From contig NZ_JAFMOW010000062.1 of assembly GCF_019049675.1 (NCBI RefSeq), positions 124,001 to 188,000 of the forward strand: a DNA stretch of 64,000 nucleotides. Reading direction: 5' to 3'. The notes under the pieces were generated by a model. The model searched no databases and was not told where the DNA came from. It was given only the letters and a program-made list of their open reading frames with translations. The DNA comes from Rahnella bonaserana (GTDB lineage Bacteria; Pseudomonadota; Gammaproteobacteria; Enterobacterales; Enterobacteriaceae). Below, piece after piece: positions 19,814 to 28,695 of this stretch. The position numbers were made by a program, and so were the translations under genes. Position 1 is the stretch's first letter. Every line of letters begins with the position of its first letter.

Positions 19814-20920
19814 ATGCCGGATATATTTTCGCTGACCAGCCTGTATGCGGATATTTGTGTCACGTACGCCACGCTCTCGATCAGCTTTTTTGTCCTCAGC
19901 CGCAGTGAACCTTTCACATTTAAAGGCTCGTACTGGAAACGGATCGTGTTCGGCCTGGTGGCGGGCATTACGTCGCTCTATTTACGGGGCAACCAGCTGG
20001 CGCTGACGGACAGCCTTTATTTTAGTTTTGAAATGTTGCCGATGATTTTAGTGACTTTTTTCGGCGGCTGGCTGAGTGGGTTATGCAGTTATGTGGTGGC
20101 ATTTTTCTTCAGTGGTATGTTCACACTCAATAATCTTTTTATCGCAATAATCCTCGGCACCCTGTTTTTATTCCGTGTCTGGCAACGGCGGAAACACCGT
20201 GAACTTTACATTACCATTGTACTGGTCGGTATTTTTCGTCTGGCGCTGGTTTCAGGATTACATGGCATTAAGGTCCCGTGGACGCAGCTGATTTTTTATC
20301 AGATGGTTGCCGCTTTCTGCATGATTCTCTGCTATCACGCGCTGAATTATAAAGAAATCTACATGAGTAAAGTGTTCACCATCCGTGTGAAGGCAGCGAC
20401 TGATGAACTGACGCAAATTAATAACCGGGCCAGTATTGATTACTGGCTGGCGCAACGGCAAATACAGCGGGAAGCCTGCGGCTTAATTCTGCTCGATATT
20501 GATAACTTCAAACGGGTGAATGACAGCCTCGGGCATCTGGCGGGCGATCGGGTGTTAATTGAAGTAGGACGTTTATTACGCCATCTGACGCGTAATGAAG
20601 ACTTCGCCGGGCGTTACGGCGGTGAGGAGTTTCTGGTCATGACGTCGGCGTATGACCCGCCGACACTGATATCTATTGCGGAACGCATTCGCCAGGAAGT
20701 CGAAAACTGCCTGATCATTCTTGAAGATGGCAGGGAACTTAAAGTGACGGTATCACTAGGAATTTCACTGTATTTGCCTGGAATGATTATCCGCAAGTCG
20801 CTGAAACTGGCCGATTTGTCTTTATATGAGGCGAAACGGCAGGGTAAAAACCGTGCGGTGGCCAGTTCAATCCTGACACTGGCGACGCTTGGTTCAAGAC
20901 GGCATTCGCATAAGCCTTAG
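19814..20920 (+). CDS. Membrane diguanylate cyclase (GGDEF domain)
   Basis: 368 residues. Residues 1-185 hold about six hydrophobic helices resembling the 5TM-5TMR_LYT sensor type ('FGLVAGITSLYLRG', 'FGGWLSGLCSYVVAFFFSG'), followed by a GGDEF domain from about 195 ('DELTQINNRASID'). The active-site motif is GGEEF (269-273), a form known to be catalytic. I do not see the RxxD inhibitory site five residues upstream ('NEDFAGRYGGEEF' has FAGR instead). Makes cyclic di-GMP in response to an unknown membrane signal. Divergent from dauA. No EAL domain. Confidence 0.88.
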   Translation: MPDIFSLTSLYADICVTYATLSISFFVLSRSEPFTFKGSYWKRIVFGLVAGITSLYLRGNQLALTDSLYFSFEMLPMILVTFFGGWLSGLCSYVVAFFFSGMFTLNNLFIAIILGTLFLFRVWQRRKHRELYITIVLVGIFRLALVSGLHGIKVPWTQLIFYQMVAAFCMILCYHALNYKEIYMSKVFTIRVKAATDELTQINNRASIDYWLAQRQIQREACGLILLDIDNFKRVNDSLGHLAGDRVLIEVGRLLRHLTRNEDFAGRYGGEEFLVMTSAYDPPTLISIAERIRQEVENCLIILEDGRELKVTVSLGISLYLPGMIIRKSLKLADLSLYEAKRQGKNRAVASSILTLATLGSRRHSHKP

Positions 20921-20950
20921 CCTTCAGGAAATGCGATTTCCATAAACGTA

Positions 20951-20975
20951 AAAAGGAGCTTCGGCAGCTCCTTTT
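20951..20975. terminator. Bidirectional terminator
   Basis: AAAAGGAGCT, 5-nt loop, AGCTCCTTTT between the convergent cyclase and cytochrome c genes. Confidence 0.85.
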
Positions 20976-20995
20976 GTCGGTTGCACGACCCTAAA

Positions 20996-22315
20996 TTACT
21001 TCTGTGTGCCTTCTTCGATTTTCGGCGGATACGTCAGGTCAGCCGCTTTACGGATTTTTGCGACGTCTTTGGCGGTGACGGTCGCCGCTGCCGGATTACC
21101 GAATTGTGTGCTGACATAATTACTCAGCGTCGCAATTTGCTCGTCATTCAGCTGATTGGCAAATGACGGCATAATGATTTCGCCTTTATCCATATGACGC
21201 TGCACGCCGTTAAGGATCACCGAAACCTGATTCCGGTTATCGTAAGAACCGGTGCTGGTGTGGCTGAACAGCGACGGATACGCGTGGAATCCCTTGCCGC
21301 TGCCTTCGCCACCTTTACCGTGACAGGCGGCGCAGCTGGCATTAAACAGCGCTGCGGCAGACTGGTCGATTGTCTGACCTTCGGCACGCAACGGATAAAC
21401 GTCCTCAGTCTGCTGACCCCACTCATCGCGAGGTTTGGTTTGCTTGTCATCAGCAATCGCCGGAACTGAACGGATATAGGTGGCAATCGCGTTCAGGTCG
21501 CTGTCTGTGAGGTGTTGCAGACTGTGCTCGATGGCTTCGGACATCGCACCGGAAGCTGACGCTTTGCCCGCCACAAAACCGGTTTTCAGGTAAGTCACCA
21601 GTTCCTGTTGCGACCAGGTACCGATCCCGGCGTTTTTGTCTGGCGTGATGTTAAAGGCCACCCACGAGCCTAAATCACCGCCGGAAAACGCTTTGTCGGT
21701 ATCCATACCCATCGTCAGCGTACGTGGCGTATGGCAGGTGCCGCAGTGTTCTAGCGCTTCCACCAGATACGCGCCACGGTTCCAGTCCGCTGATTTGGAC
21801 GGATCGTTTTTCAGTTCGCCTTTGTCGAAGTTAAACATCTTCCACACACGCATGCCCCAGCGCTGGTTAAACGGGAAGGACAAGTCCGTTTGCGGTCCGG
21901 CAGAATGTACCGCAGGTTGCGACATCAGATAGGCTTTGATCGCCAGAACGTCTTCGCGTTTCATTTTGGTGAAAGAATCGTAAGGCATCGCCGGATACAA
22001 CTGTTGTCCGTCTTTGCCGACACCTTCACGCACCGCGCGCACGAACTCATCGTCACTCCAGCTGCCGATACCAAATTCTTTATCAGAAGAAATATTGGTG
22101 CCGTAAATCACCCCGAAAGGGGATGCCAGCGGATAACCACCGCCGAACCTGGCGGTTTTATCCGCGCCCGGCGCGGTGTGGCAGGCGGTGCAGTCACCAG
22201 CAATTGCCAGATATTCACCGCGTTTAACCATGTCCGCGTTGCCTGTTGCATCATCAGCCCAGACGCCGGCCGCTGCCATTAATGGCAGAGCTGCCAGCAC
22301 GAATTTCATTTTCAT
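20996..22315 (-). CDS. Triheme cytochrome c subunit of membrane-bound dehydrogenase
   Basis: 439 residues. Sec signal peptide (1-20) and three CxxCH heme sites: C42-H46, C191-H195, C328-H332. This matches the cytochrome subunit of gluconate 2-dehydrogenase and of sorbitol/fructose dehydrogenases (about 440-480 residues), which passes electrons from the periplasmic flavin subunit to ubiquinone. Third gene after the small and FAD subunits, 22 nt after the latter. A C-terminal hydrophobic anchor is not obvious. Confidence 0.92.
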   Translation of the reverse strand: MKMKFVLAALPLMAAAGVWADDATGNADMVKRGEYLAIAGDCTACHTAPGADKTARFGGGYPLASPFGVIYGTNISSDKEFGIGSWSDDEFVRAVREGVGKDGQQLYPAMPYDSFTKMKREDVLAIKAYLMSQPAVHSAGPQTDLSFPFNQRWGMRVWKMFNFDKGELKNDPSKSADWNRGAYLVEALEHCGTCHTPRTLTMGMDTDKAFSGGDLGSWVAFNITPDKNAGIGTWSQQELVTYLKTGFVAGKASASGAMSEAIEHSLQHLTDSDLNAIATYIRSVPAIADDKQTKPRDEWGQQTEDVYPLRAEGQTIDQSAAALFNASCAACHGKGGEGSGKGFHAYPSLFSHTSTGSYDNRNQVSVILNGVQRHMDKGEIIMPSFANQLNDEQIATLSNYVSTQFGNPAAATVTAKDVAKIRKAADLTYPPKIEEGTQK

Positions 22316-22337
22316 TGCTCAATCCTCAGAAAATCCA

Positions 22338-23942
22338 TCAGGCCAGGCTTTTCAGCACTGCGTCAGCCATACGTAACGCCAGTGCCGTTCCGGACAGCGT
22401 GGAGTTCACCGTCGAAGCAGAAGGCATAATGCCGGTACCGGCGATAAACAGGTTCGGGTGGTCATGGGTACGGCAATTTCCATCCACCACCGAATCTTTC
22501 GGGTCGCTGCCCATGATCATGGTGCCGGTAATATGCTGGTTGTTGTCGTAAACGCCACGCTTGCTGTACACCACTTCGGTGCCGCCCATCTCTTTGACGA
22601 TTTTCTGGAAGTCGAGCATCGACTGATCATATCCGCGGTGAACGTAGTCCGGGAATTTGTAGTGAACTTCCAGACGCGGGATCCCCCATTCGTCCTTCTC
22701 GGATTTGCTCAGTACTACGCGGTTTTCAGGCTCCGGCAGCATTTCCAACAGGCATTTCAGCTGAATGAAGCGCTCAGACTGATAGGTCAGTTTGTCGTTC
22801 AGCGCTTTGCCGTAATAACCCTGACGCACGAGGCGCTCGGTCAGATAACGTACCGGCGAGGTATTGGCGACATCGATACGCAGCGCAGAACGATCGCGGC
22901 GGAAATCGCCATCACGCAGGTTGTTGATACTGCCCGGACGCATCGGGCCGCGCCCGAAATACACCGGCTCATCGGCATAGAATTCAACGGAAGTGCCAGG
23001 GTGATCCATCAGATTGCGACCGACCATGCCGGAGCTGTTTGCGATGCCGTCCGGGTATTTGTCACTGGTGGACATCAGCAGCAGTTTCGGGCTTTCGATG
23101 CCGTTGGCGGTCAGCACGAAGCGTTTACCGGTAACTTTGTGCGTGACTTTGTCGGCATCGAGATAATGCACGGCCACGATTTCGCCACTGTCATTAGCCT
23201 CGATTTTGTATACCACGGCGTTGGCAATGACGCGCACACCGGCTTCAATGGCTTTGCGCGCGGAAATCCCGCCGTGATACTGCGCGTCAATCGGGCAGAC
23301 CGGCATACAGTTGTTGTTGCCACAGCAGGCAGGGCGGCCATCGTAAGGGATACTGTTGCGCGCCTGCGGACCAATACCCAGTATGTAACCGAGTTTGGCG
23401 ATGCGTTTACTGATGCGGTCGAACCCGTAAGGAAGCGGGATACCCGGCAGCGGATAAGGCTGCGAGCGCGGGGAGTCCAGCGCGTCATCACCCGAAACCC
23501 CCATCTGAATTTCTGCTTCGGTGTAATACGGTTCCAGATCTTCATAGCTGATCGGCCAGTCGCGACCGACGCCATACAGCGTTTTGATCTTCATATCGTT
23601 TGGCAGCAAACGGAACGCCTGTCCCGCCCAGTGCCAGGTCGTACCGCCAACACCGCGCAGATATTGCGCAGCATAGAGATCCGGGCCTTTCTGGATCAGA
23701 TAGTTGTTATCTTTTGGCTGGAACTTCGGTTGCGGTGCCCAGGGTTTCGGCGGATACGGCTCGGTGAAATCCCCTTTCAGCGGCGACTGACGGAACAGTT
23801 CTACCGCTTCATCGCGTTTGATCACCGGTCCTGAATCGAGCATCAGCACGGAAACACCGGCTTTCGCCATTTTCAGCGCAGCGAGCGAACCGGCGATACC
23901 CGCACCAATAACAACGACATCTGCATTCAGTGCATCAGCCAT
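22338..23942 (-). CDS. FAD-dependent GMC oxidoreductase, large subunit of periplasmic dehydrogenase
   Basis: 534 residues from ATG 23942, overlapping the small-subunit stop by 8 nt. FAD-binding 'VVVIGAGIAGSLAALKMA' at the N-terminus; C-terminal GMC His region 'NSTLSGTALALRMAD'. A cysteine cluster C206, C207, C212, C216 in 'CCGNNNCMPVCP' resembles the [3Fe-4S] site described for this dehydrogenase family. Oxidises a sugar, sugar acid or polyol (gluconate, 2-ketogluconate, sorbitol or fructose); length fits the sorbitol/fructose members somewhat better than the roughly 600-residue gluconate enzymes. No own signal peptide: presumably carried out with the Tat small subunit. Confidence 0.9.
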   Translation of the reverse strand: MADALNADVVVIGAGIAGSLAALKMAKAGVSVLMLDSGPVIKRDEAVELFRQSPLKGDFTEPYPPKPWAPQPKFQPKDNNYLIQKGPDLYAAQYLRGVGGTTWHWAGQAFRLLPNDMKIKTLYGVGRDWPISYEDLEPYYTEAEIQMGVSGDDALDSPRSQPYPLPGIPLPYGFDRISKRIAKLGYILGIGPQARNSIPYDGRPACCGNNNCMPVCPIDAQYHGGISARKAIEAGVRVIANAVVYKIEANDSGEIVAVHYLDADKVTHKVTGKRFVLTANGIESPKLLLMSTSDKYPDGIANSSGMVGRNLMDHPGTSVEFYADEPVYFGRGPMRPGSINNLRDGDFRRDRSALRIDVANTSPVRYLTERLVRQGYYGKALNDKLTYQSERFIQLKCLLEMLPEPENRVVLSKSEKDEWGIPRLEVHYKFPDYVHRGYDQSMLDFQKIVKEMGGTEVVYSKRGVYDNNQHITGTMIMGSDPKDSVVDGNCRTHDHPNLFIAGTGIMPSASTVNSTLSGTALALRMADAVLKSLA

Positions 23943-24504
23943 GAGCAATTACCTCTGTGGAATTTTGTTGCAGTTCAGCAGGCTTGTTGACCCAGAAATT
24001 CGGTTCGCCCGGCGCATAACTTGGCGGAAGCAGGTTATTTTTCAGCAGCTGATAGCTGACGATATTTTCGAATCCGATACATTTCTGACTGCCGGGCTGA
24101 CCGACCACACCGAGATACCACCCGCTGACCAGTTGCTGATACAGCTGCGCCAGCTCTGCTGGTTGTGCGGCCAGCAGCTGATGCAAATCATCACCGACAA
24201 CATTGCTGTGCGTGGTGATCAGCGCCGAAAGCGCTTCCAGCTGCGTATCAAGCTGCGCATTACCTGATGACTGATGCAGCCAGCTGTAGAGCGCCTGACC
24301 GAGGTGCGGTTCGGGTGTGTCCATGCCGGTAAGCTGTTTAGAAAGCGCCATAAAACTGTCCGGCATTGTCACGGCGGAGGCCAGCGGTGGCGCGGCGTGG
24401 GCGAGGGTGGTAAATACGCCACCGCCCAGCATCTGGCTACCGATACCCGCAACCATGACGCCCGCAGTGCCGAGAATCCACCGGCGACGAGAGAGATTGA
24501 TCAT
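23935..24504 (-). CDS. Small (gluconate 2-dehydrogenase subunit 3-like) Tat-exported subunit
   Basis: 189 residues. Starts with a twin-arginine signal 'SRRRWILGTAGVMVAG' and a cleavage-like AHA-A. The rest matches the subunit 3 family: 'YQQLVSGWYLGVVGQ' and a C-terminal 'NLLPPSYAPGEPNFW'. Needed for export and assembly of the FAD subunit in relatives. Translationally coupled to the large subunit by overlap. Confidence 0.88.
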   Translation of the reverse strand: MINLSRRRWILGTAGVMVAGIGSQMLGGGVFTTLAHAAPPLASAVTMPDSFMALSKQLTGMDTPEPHLGQALYSWLHQSSGNAQLDTQLEALSALITTHSNVVGDDLHQLLAAQPAELAQLYQQLVSGWYLGVVGQPGSQKCIGFENIVSYQLLKNNLLPPSYAPGEPNFWVNKPAELQQNSTEVIAHG

Positions 24505-24582
24505 GCTGAAAGTCCGTAAATGTTCCGTATAAAACGGCCACGGGCGTGGCCGTCAACAAGAAGGAGTGATTAAAAGTGCCTG

Positions 24583-25059
24583 TTATTTCAGGACGCTGGC
24601 CGCTTTTTCTGATGACTGATTATCGATGTCCTGCTTCGGTGTGCTGACACCGACGGCACCGACCACTTCGCCGTCAATGGTCAGCGGGAAGCCGCCACCC
24701 AGTGCCACCGCGTGCGGGATGGCCAGTACGGTCGTTTCGCCGCCTTGCAGGCGTTGCATGAATTTCAGCGAAGGGGCGTGATACAGCGCTGAAGTGCGTG
24801 CTTTACCGATGGAGGCTTCGACGCATCCGGCAGGAGAGCCGTCAAGACGCTGGAATGCCAGTAATGAACCAGACGCATCAACAACAGCAACACAACCGGT
24901 GCTGTGTTGCTCAGCGATGGTTGCTTTAACACTGTCGATGACTTTTGCAGCCTGCGCGTTATCGAGCTGAGGATACCCGGCGGCGAAAGCGGAAGTGGCG
25001 GAGAATAATAAAGCGGAAGCACAAATTACAGCACGTGCTGTGTGTTTATTAACAGACAT
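24583..25059 (-). CDS. GlcG/HbpS-like heme-binding family periplasmic protein
   Basis: 158 residues from ATG 25059, preceded by AAGGGATGAG; upstream open frame lacks a signal. Sec signal ending 'SAFAAGYPQL', then a GlcG/HbpS domain ('CVAVVDASGSLLAFQRLDG', 'IPHAVALGGGFPLTIDGEV', 'VGAVGVSTPKQD'). Function in this setting is unknown, though such genes often stand beside GMC/cytochrome dehydrogenases and may help heme handling. First gene of the dehydrogenase operon, 78 nt before the small subunit. Confidence 0.82.
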   Translation of the reverse strand: MSVNKHTARAVICASALLFSATSAFAAGYPQLDNAQAAKVIDSVKATIAEQHSTGCVAVVDASGSLLAFQRLDGSPAGCVEASIGKARTSALYHAPSLKFMQRLQGGETTVLAIPHAVALGGGFPLTIDGEVVGAVGVSTPKQDIDNQSSEKAASVLK

Positions 25060-25214
25060 AGACTCATCCCTTGTAGCGGTAGCAAAACATTGCTTAAAAA
25101 AGATCTGGAAAAATAATTGCATTAAATCAATATCTTTAAAATTCAGTGGCATCATGAGCTGAACACTTGATGTGTTTCTTAATGCCATGCAGATGAAGCG
25201 GGCATTGAATTTTG

Positions 25215-25249
25215 TTTCCCGGATGTTAATTCAATTAACATCCGGGAAA
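25215..25249. repeat. Perfect 17-bp inverted repeat
   Basis: TTTCCCGGATGTTAATT, one base, then AATTAACATCCGGGAAA. No T run follows on either strand, so it is not a normal terminator. It lies about 155 nt upstream of the GlcG-like start; may be an operator or a mobile-element relic. Confidence 0.8.
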
Positions 25250-25409
25250 AAGTGACGGTTGCGTGTGGCAACTAATTTTCAGGAGGTTTTGTGAGGGTGT
25301 TTTCGGCAAAACGGGCTGGCAGGCCTTGTTAAATAAGGACTGAACATTTTGTGCGGTTATGTACCAGATGATCCGTTTGTATTAATGAAATGTGATGAAG
25401 TTAACAAAA

Positions 25410-25433
25410 AAAGCCTCCGCAAAGGGAGGCTTT
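25410..25433 (-). terminator. Terminator of the D-aminopeptidase operon
   Basis: AAAGCCTCC, 6-nt loop, GGAGGCTTT, followed on the minus strand by seven T. Confidence 0.85.
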
Positions 25434-25449
25434 AAAAACCGGCGCGGGA

Positions 25450-26997
25450 TTAACGTTCAGACTGCCAGCTGCTGCGGCATTCGTCGCGGCGGAAGCTCAG
25501 AACACGGCTGCGGTTTGAAACGAGTTTGACGTTGTAACCCTGGAAGTAAAGACAGAAGGTTTTCTGCCACGGTCCGTCGGGTAATTCCACCAGCAAACGT
25601 CCAGCCCCCAGCGAGGTTAACTGACCGCTGGCGCGCTGTGTGCCAACGCCAGTCCGCAGTTTGTCGCCGTCGATATCAAAGGCGGCTTTTGACTCCGGAT
25701 GATACCAGCGCCCCTGAACCATTTTCAGGCAGTTATTAGGTTCAATTGGCCGGAAGTAACGTGGTGCGTGGCCAATTTCTCCTTCAATGGCATGACCATT
25801 CCAGCGTAAGCGCATGGGCATATGCGCCGAAAGCGTAATGGCCTCACCGGTATCCTCGCCCTGATACAAATTATCGGCGGAACCCAGATAGCTGGCGGTG
25901 CCATTGCTGACTTTCAGCCAGTAAGGATCTGCAATGCTGGAATACAAACCATCAGGCAGGGCGTAACTGCGGGCGGGAAGCGGTGTCGCCAGTAACGCAG
26001 ACATGACTTCCAGTGCGTGCGTATACGCGGTGGTATCTTCGCGGTTGGATACCAGCGCGATACCGGCGTCCAGTTCAGGGTGAAGCAGGAAATAGGTTTT
26101 GTATCCAGCATGGGAACCGCCATGCCCGTAAACCGTATGTTCACCGATTTGCGACGACGTGGTTCCCAGTCCGTAGGCGGAAGGGATATTGCCGTGAAGA
26201 TGACGTTGCGCGGTCAGTGCTTTCAGCACGCCTGCACCCGGACCGCTGTCGGCCAGCAGGCTTTGCAGCCAGACGGAAAGCGACCGTACACTGCCGGTCA
26301 GACTGCCGGAAGCCGAAAGATGTAAACCGGCGACCGCCGTTTTCCAGCCGCTAGTGTCCTGCCAGTAACCGGGTACCAGATCGGGCACAATATCAAACCA
26401 GGTTTCCGGTGCACGGAATGCAATATCCAGAGGCTGTGCGATGTGTTCCGTCAGCAGATCTTCAAACAAAATCCCTTTTTGCCTGAGAATTTCCTCCACC
26501 AGCCGGTAACCGGTATTGCTGTATGAAATCTCCGTACCGGCGGGGAAGTTCAGCGCACCGTCCTGCGCCAGAAACGCCATAATCGCCTTGGCGTCGCTGA
26601 CGTTATAAACCGAAATCCCCAGCAGGGAGAGCGTTTCGCGCACGTCGGGTAAACCGCCGGTCATGTCCAGTGCCTGACCGATCGTTACTTCTGACATCGG
26701 TGGCTTCAGGTCAGGCAGATACTGCCCGAGGCGGTCTTCTGTTGACAGCCCGGCATCACTTTTCATTAAGGCCAGTGCCGCGAAAATATGCTTGGTGACG
26801 GATGCATAGCGCACCACGGAATCAATGCTGAACGGCTCTGATGTCGTCAGATTAGCCAGACCGCCGGTGGCGAAACCGCGTAATGTTTTGCTGTCGAAAA
26901 GAGTGATTGCCCCGCCGGGCTCACCGGGCTTATCCCAGTTTTTAGTAATGCGTTTTGCTGTCGCCTCAGCGGCTTGCCACTGTAAATCAGATGTCAT
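25450..26997 (-). CDS. D-aminopeptidase (beta-lactamase-fold serine peptidase)
   Basis: 515 residues from ATG 26997 (GGAG 7 nt upstream), close to the 520-residue D-aminopeptidase of Ochrobactrum/Brucella. Removes N-terminal D-amino acids from peptides. SxxK S66-V-T-K69, tyrosine of YxN at Y159 ('SYSNTGY'), and HGG in 'VYGHGGSHAGY' define the penicillin-recognising fold. After about 330 come two beta-rich domains, also seen in that enzyme. No signal peptide, so it is cytoplasmic, which suits hydrolysis of peptides brought in by the ABC importer encoded upstream. Last gene of the operon. Confidence 0.85.
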   Translation of the reverse strand: MTSDLQWQAAEATAKRITKNWDKPGEPGGAITLFDSKTLRGFATGGLANLTTSEPFSIDSVVRYASVTKHIFAALALMKSDAGLSTEDRLGQYLPDLKPPMSEVTIGQALDMTGGLPDVRETLSLLGISVYNVSDAKAIMAFLAQDGALNFPAGTEISYSNTGYRLVEEILRQKGILFEDLLTEHIAQPLDIAFRAPETWFDIVPDLVPGYWQDTSGWKTAVAGLHLSASGSLTGSVRSLSVWLQSLLADSGPGAGVLKALTAQRHLHGNIPSAYGLGTTSSQIGEHTVYGHGGSHAGYKTYFLLHPELDAGIALVSNREDTTAYTHALEVMSALLATPLPARSYALPDGLYSSIADPYWLKVSNGTASYLGSADNLYQGEDTGEAITLSAHMPMRLRWNGHAIEGEIGHAPRYFRPIEPNNCLKMVQGRWYHPESKAAFDIDGDKLRTGVGTQRASGQLTSLGAGRLLVELPDGPWQKTFCLYFQGYNVKLVSNRSRVLSFRRDECRSSWQSER

Positions 26998-27082
26998 TAG
27001 AATCTCCACAGACTGTCTATCAGTGAATAAGAGGGCAGCCGGACTGCCCGCGAGACCGGAATAATGTCCGTTTATGCAACGG

Positions 27083-27868
27083 CTATTCAGGCTCCTCTAA
27101 ACTGAGACTTAACGATCGAAGTTCTGCTGTATGCGGATGGGTGACGTTGCCCGTCCGTAAATCGTCTGCGCTCAGAAGTTCGACCATTTCACCACCAATC
27201 ATTACGCCAATGCTGGTGCAAAGATGCGTTACTACGGCCAGATTGTGGCTGACGAGAATATAAGTCAGTTTCCGCCGTTCACGCAGGTCGCTTAGCAGGT
27301 TGAGGATCTCCGCCTGTACCGACACATCCAGCGCGGAAGTGGGCTCATCGAGCAGTAAAATTTCCGGTTCTGAAATCATCGCCCGCGCAATGGCGACACG
27401 CTGACGCTGTCCGCCGGAAAGCTGATGCGGAAAACGAAAACGTACCGCCTGCGGCAGACCGACTTCAATAAGGGCATCGGTTATGCGCTTCTCGATGTTA
27501 AGAAAACCATGCACGATCAGCGGCTCACTGAGAATGCGGTCGATGGTCTGGCGAGGATGCAGCGAGCCGTAAGGATCCTGAAACACCATCTGCACGCGGC
27601 GAAAGAAGCGTTTCTGGCGTACCGGCAGCTGATCTTCACCGCCAATCACCATTTCTCCTGACCATGACTGATTCAGTCCGGCCAGCGCGCGTAAAATAGT
27701 GGATTTTCCCGAGCCACTTTCGCCGACAATCCCGAAGCATTCGCCCGGCGCAACACTGAAACTCACGCCTTTCACTACTTCAGTATCACCAAAAGCAATT
27801 CGCAGATTGTTCAGAATGATTTTGCTGTTATCTAAATCCTGATTGAAAAGAGGGGATTGGTCAGTCAT
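27083..27868 (-). CDS. Oligopeptide ABC transporter ATP-binding protein (DppF/OppF type)
   Basis: 261 residues from ATG 27868, whose start overlaps the previous stop (ATGA); an ATG four codons earlier is also possible. Walker A 'GIVGESGSGKST', signature 'LSGGQRQRVAIARA', Walker B 'EILLLDEPTSALD'. The second of two ATPases driving the importer. Shorter C-terminal region than DppF, and I do not see the Cys cluster for an Fe-S site. Confidence 0.92.
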   Translation of the reverse strand: MTDQSPLFNQDLDNSKIILNNLRIAFGDTEVVKGVSFSVAPGECFGIVGESGSGKSTILRALAGLNQSWSGEMVIGGEDQLPVRQKRFFRRVQMVFQDPYGSLHPRQTIDRILSEPLIVHGFLNIEKRITDALIEVGLPQAVRFRFPHQLSGGQRQRVAIARAMISEPEILLLDEPTSALDVSVQAEILNLLSDLRERRKLTYILVSHNLAVVTHLCTSIGVMIGGEMVELLSADDLRTGNVTHPHTAELRSLSLSLEEPE

Positions 27869-28695
27869 GAGGTTTTCCATGCTTCGTCACGCACCAGCAC
27901 CGGCAGCCTGTCGCGCGGATGTTTCAGCGACGGCAGACATTCCAGCAGCCCGCGGGTGTAAGGATGTTGCGCTTTCAGCAGGTCGCCAGCCTGCAGGGTT
28001 TCGACGATACGTCCTGCGTACATCACGGCCACGCGGTCGCAAAATTTGGACACCAGCGGCAAATCATGGCTGATCAGAATCAGCCCCATGCCGCGACTGG
28101 ACACTAAGTCATCCAGCAGACGCAAAATCTCAGCCTGCACGGTGGCATCCAGCGCGCTGGTCGGTTCATCGGCAATCATCAGTTCCGGATCCGGTGCCAG
28201 CATCATGGCGATCATTACGCGCTGCCCCATGCCGCCGGACACTTCATGCGCATAACGTTCGGCGACTTTATGCGGGTCGCGGATACGCACCTGATCCAGC
28301 AGTTCTATGGCGGCGTTCATTGCCTGTTTTTTCGAACCGCCTTTATGCGTTTGCCAGGCTTCGGCGACCTGTTTGCCAATCGGCATGACCGGGTTCAGCG
28401 AGTATTTCGGATCCTGCAAAATGAATCCGACGCGTTTGCCGCGTATCTGGCGCATCTGCTTTTCACTGGCATTGCGCAGATCAATACCGTCGAAGGACAG
28501 GGTTTCGGCGCGACATTTTGCGCCCGAAGGCAGCAGGTTCATCAGGCAGCGCGCGGTCAGGGATTTCCCCGAACCGCTTTCGCCGACAATACCGAACTTT
28601 TCTTTACCCAGAGACAGGGACACACCGCGAACAGCGTCGAAACTGCCGCTGTTAGTCTGGAATGTGATATGCAGATCTTTGATATCAACCAGCAT
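27865..28695 (-). CDS. Oligopeptide ABC transporter ATP-binding protein (DppD/OppD type)
   Basis: 276 residues. Walker A 'GIVGESGSGKSLTARCLM', signature 'VSGGMGQRVMIAMM', Walker B 'ELMIADEPTSALD'. Note 'SGGMGQR' with Met-Gly rather than Met-Arg. Family members pair with a DppF-type ATPase. It ends in the OppD-like tail 'QHPYTRGLLECLPSL'. One-base overlap with the permease upstream. Confidence 0.92.
   Translation of the reverse strand: MLVDIKDLHITFQTNSGSFDAVRGVSLSLGKEKFGIVGESGSGKSLTARCLMNLLPSGAKCRAETLSFDGIDLRNASEKQMRQIRGKRVGFILQDPKYSLNPVMPIGKQVAEAWQTHKGGSKKQAMNAAIELLDQVRIRDPHKVAERYAHEVSGGMGQRVMIAMMLAPDPELMIADEPTSALDATVQAEILRLLDDLVSSRGMGLILISHDLPLVSKFCDRVAVMYAGRIVETLQAGDLLKAQHPYTRGLLECLPSLKHPRDRLPVLVRDEAWKTS

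Larger units (their letters stand above)
25060..25449. other. 390-nt non-coding gap with a perfect inverted repeat
   Basis: Contains the promoter region of the dehydrogenase operon, a perfect 17-bp inverted repeat at 25215-25249 and, at the right end, the terminator of the D-aminopeptidase operon. No credible coding region. Confidence 0.6.

Noticed and set aside
22458-23834. 458-codon open frame antisense to the GMC dehydrogenase
   Set aside because: It is a shadow of a GC-rich gene: the opposite strand has clear FAD and GMC motifs, and this frame shows no family features or ribosome site.
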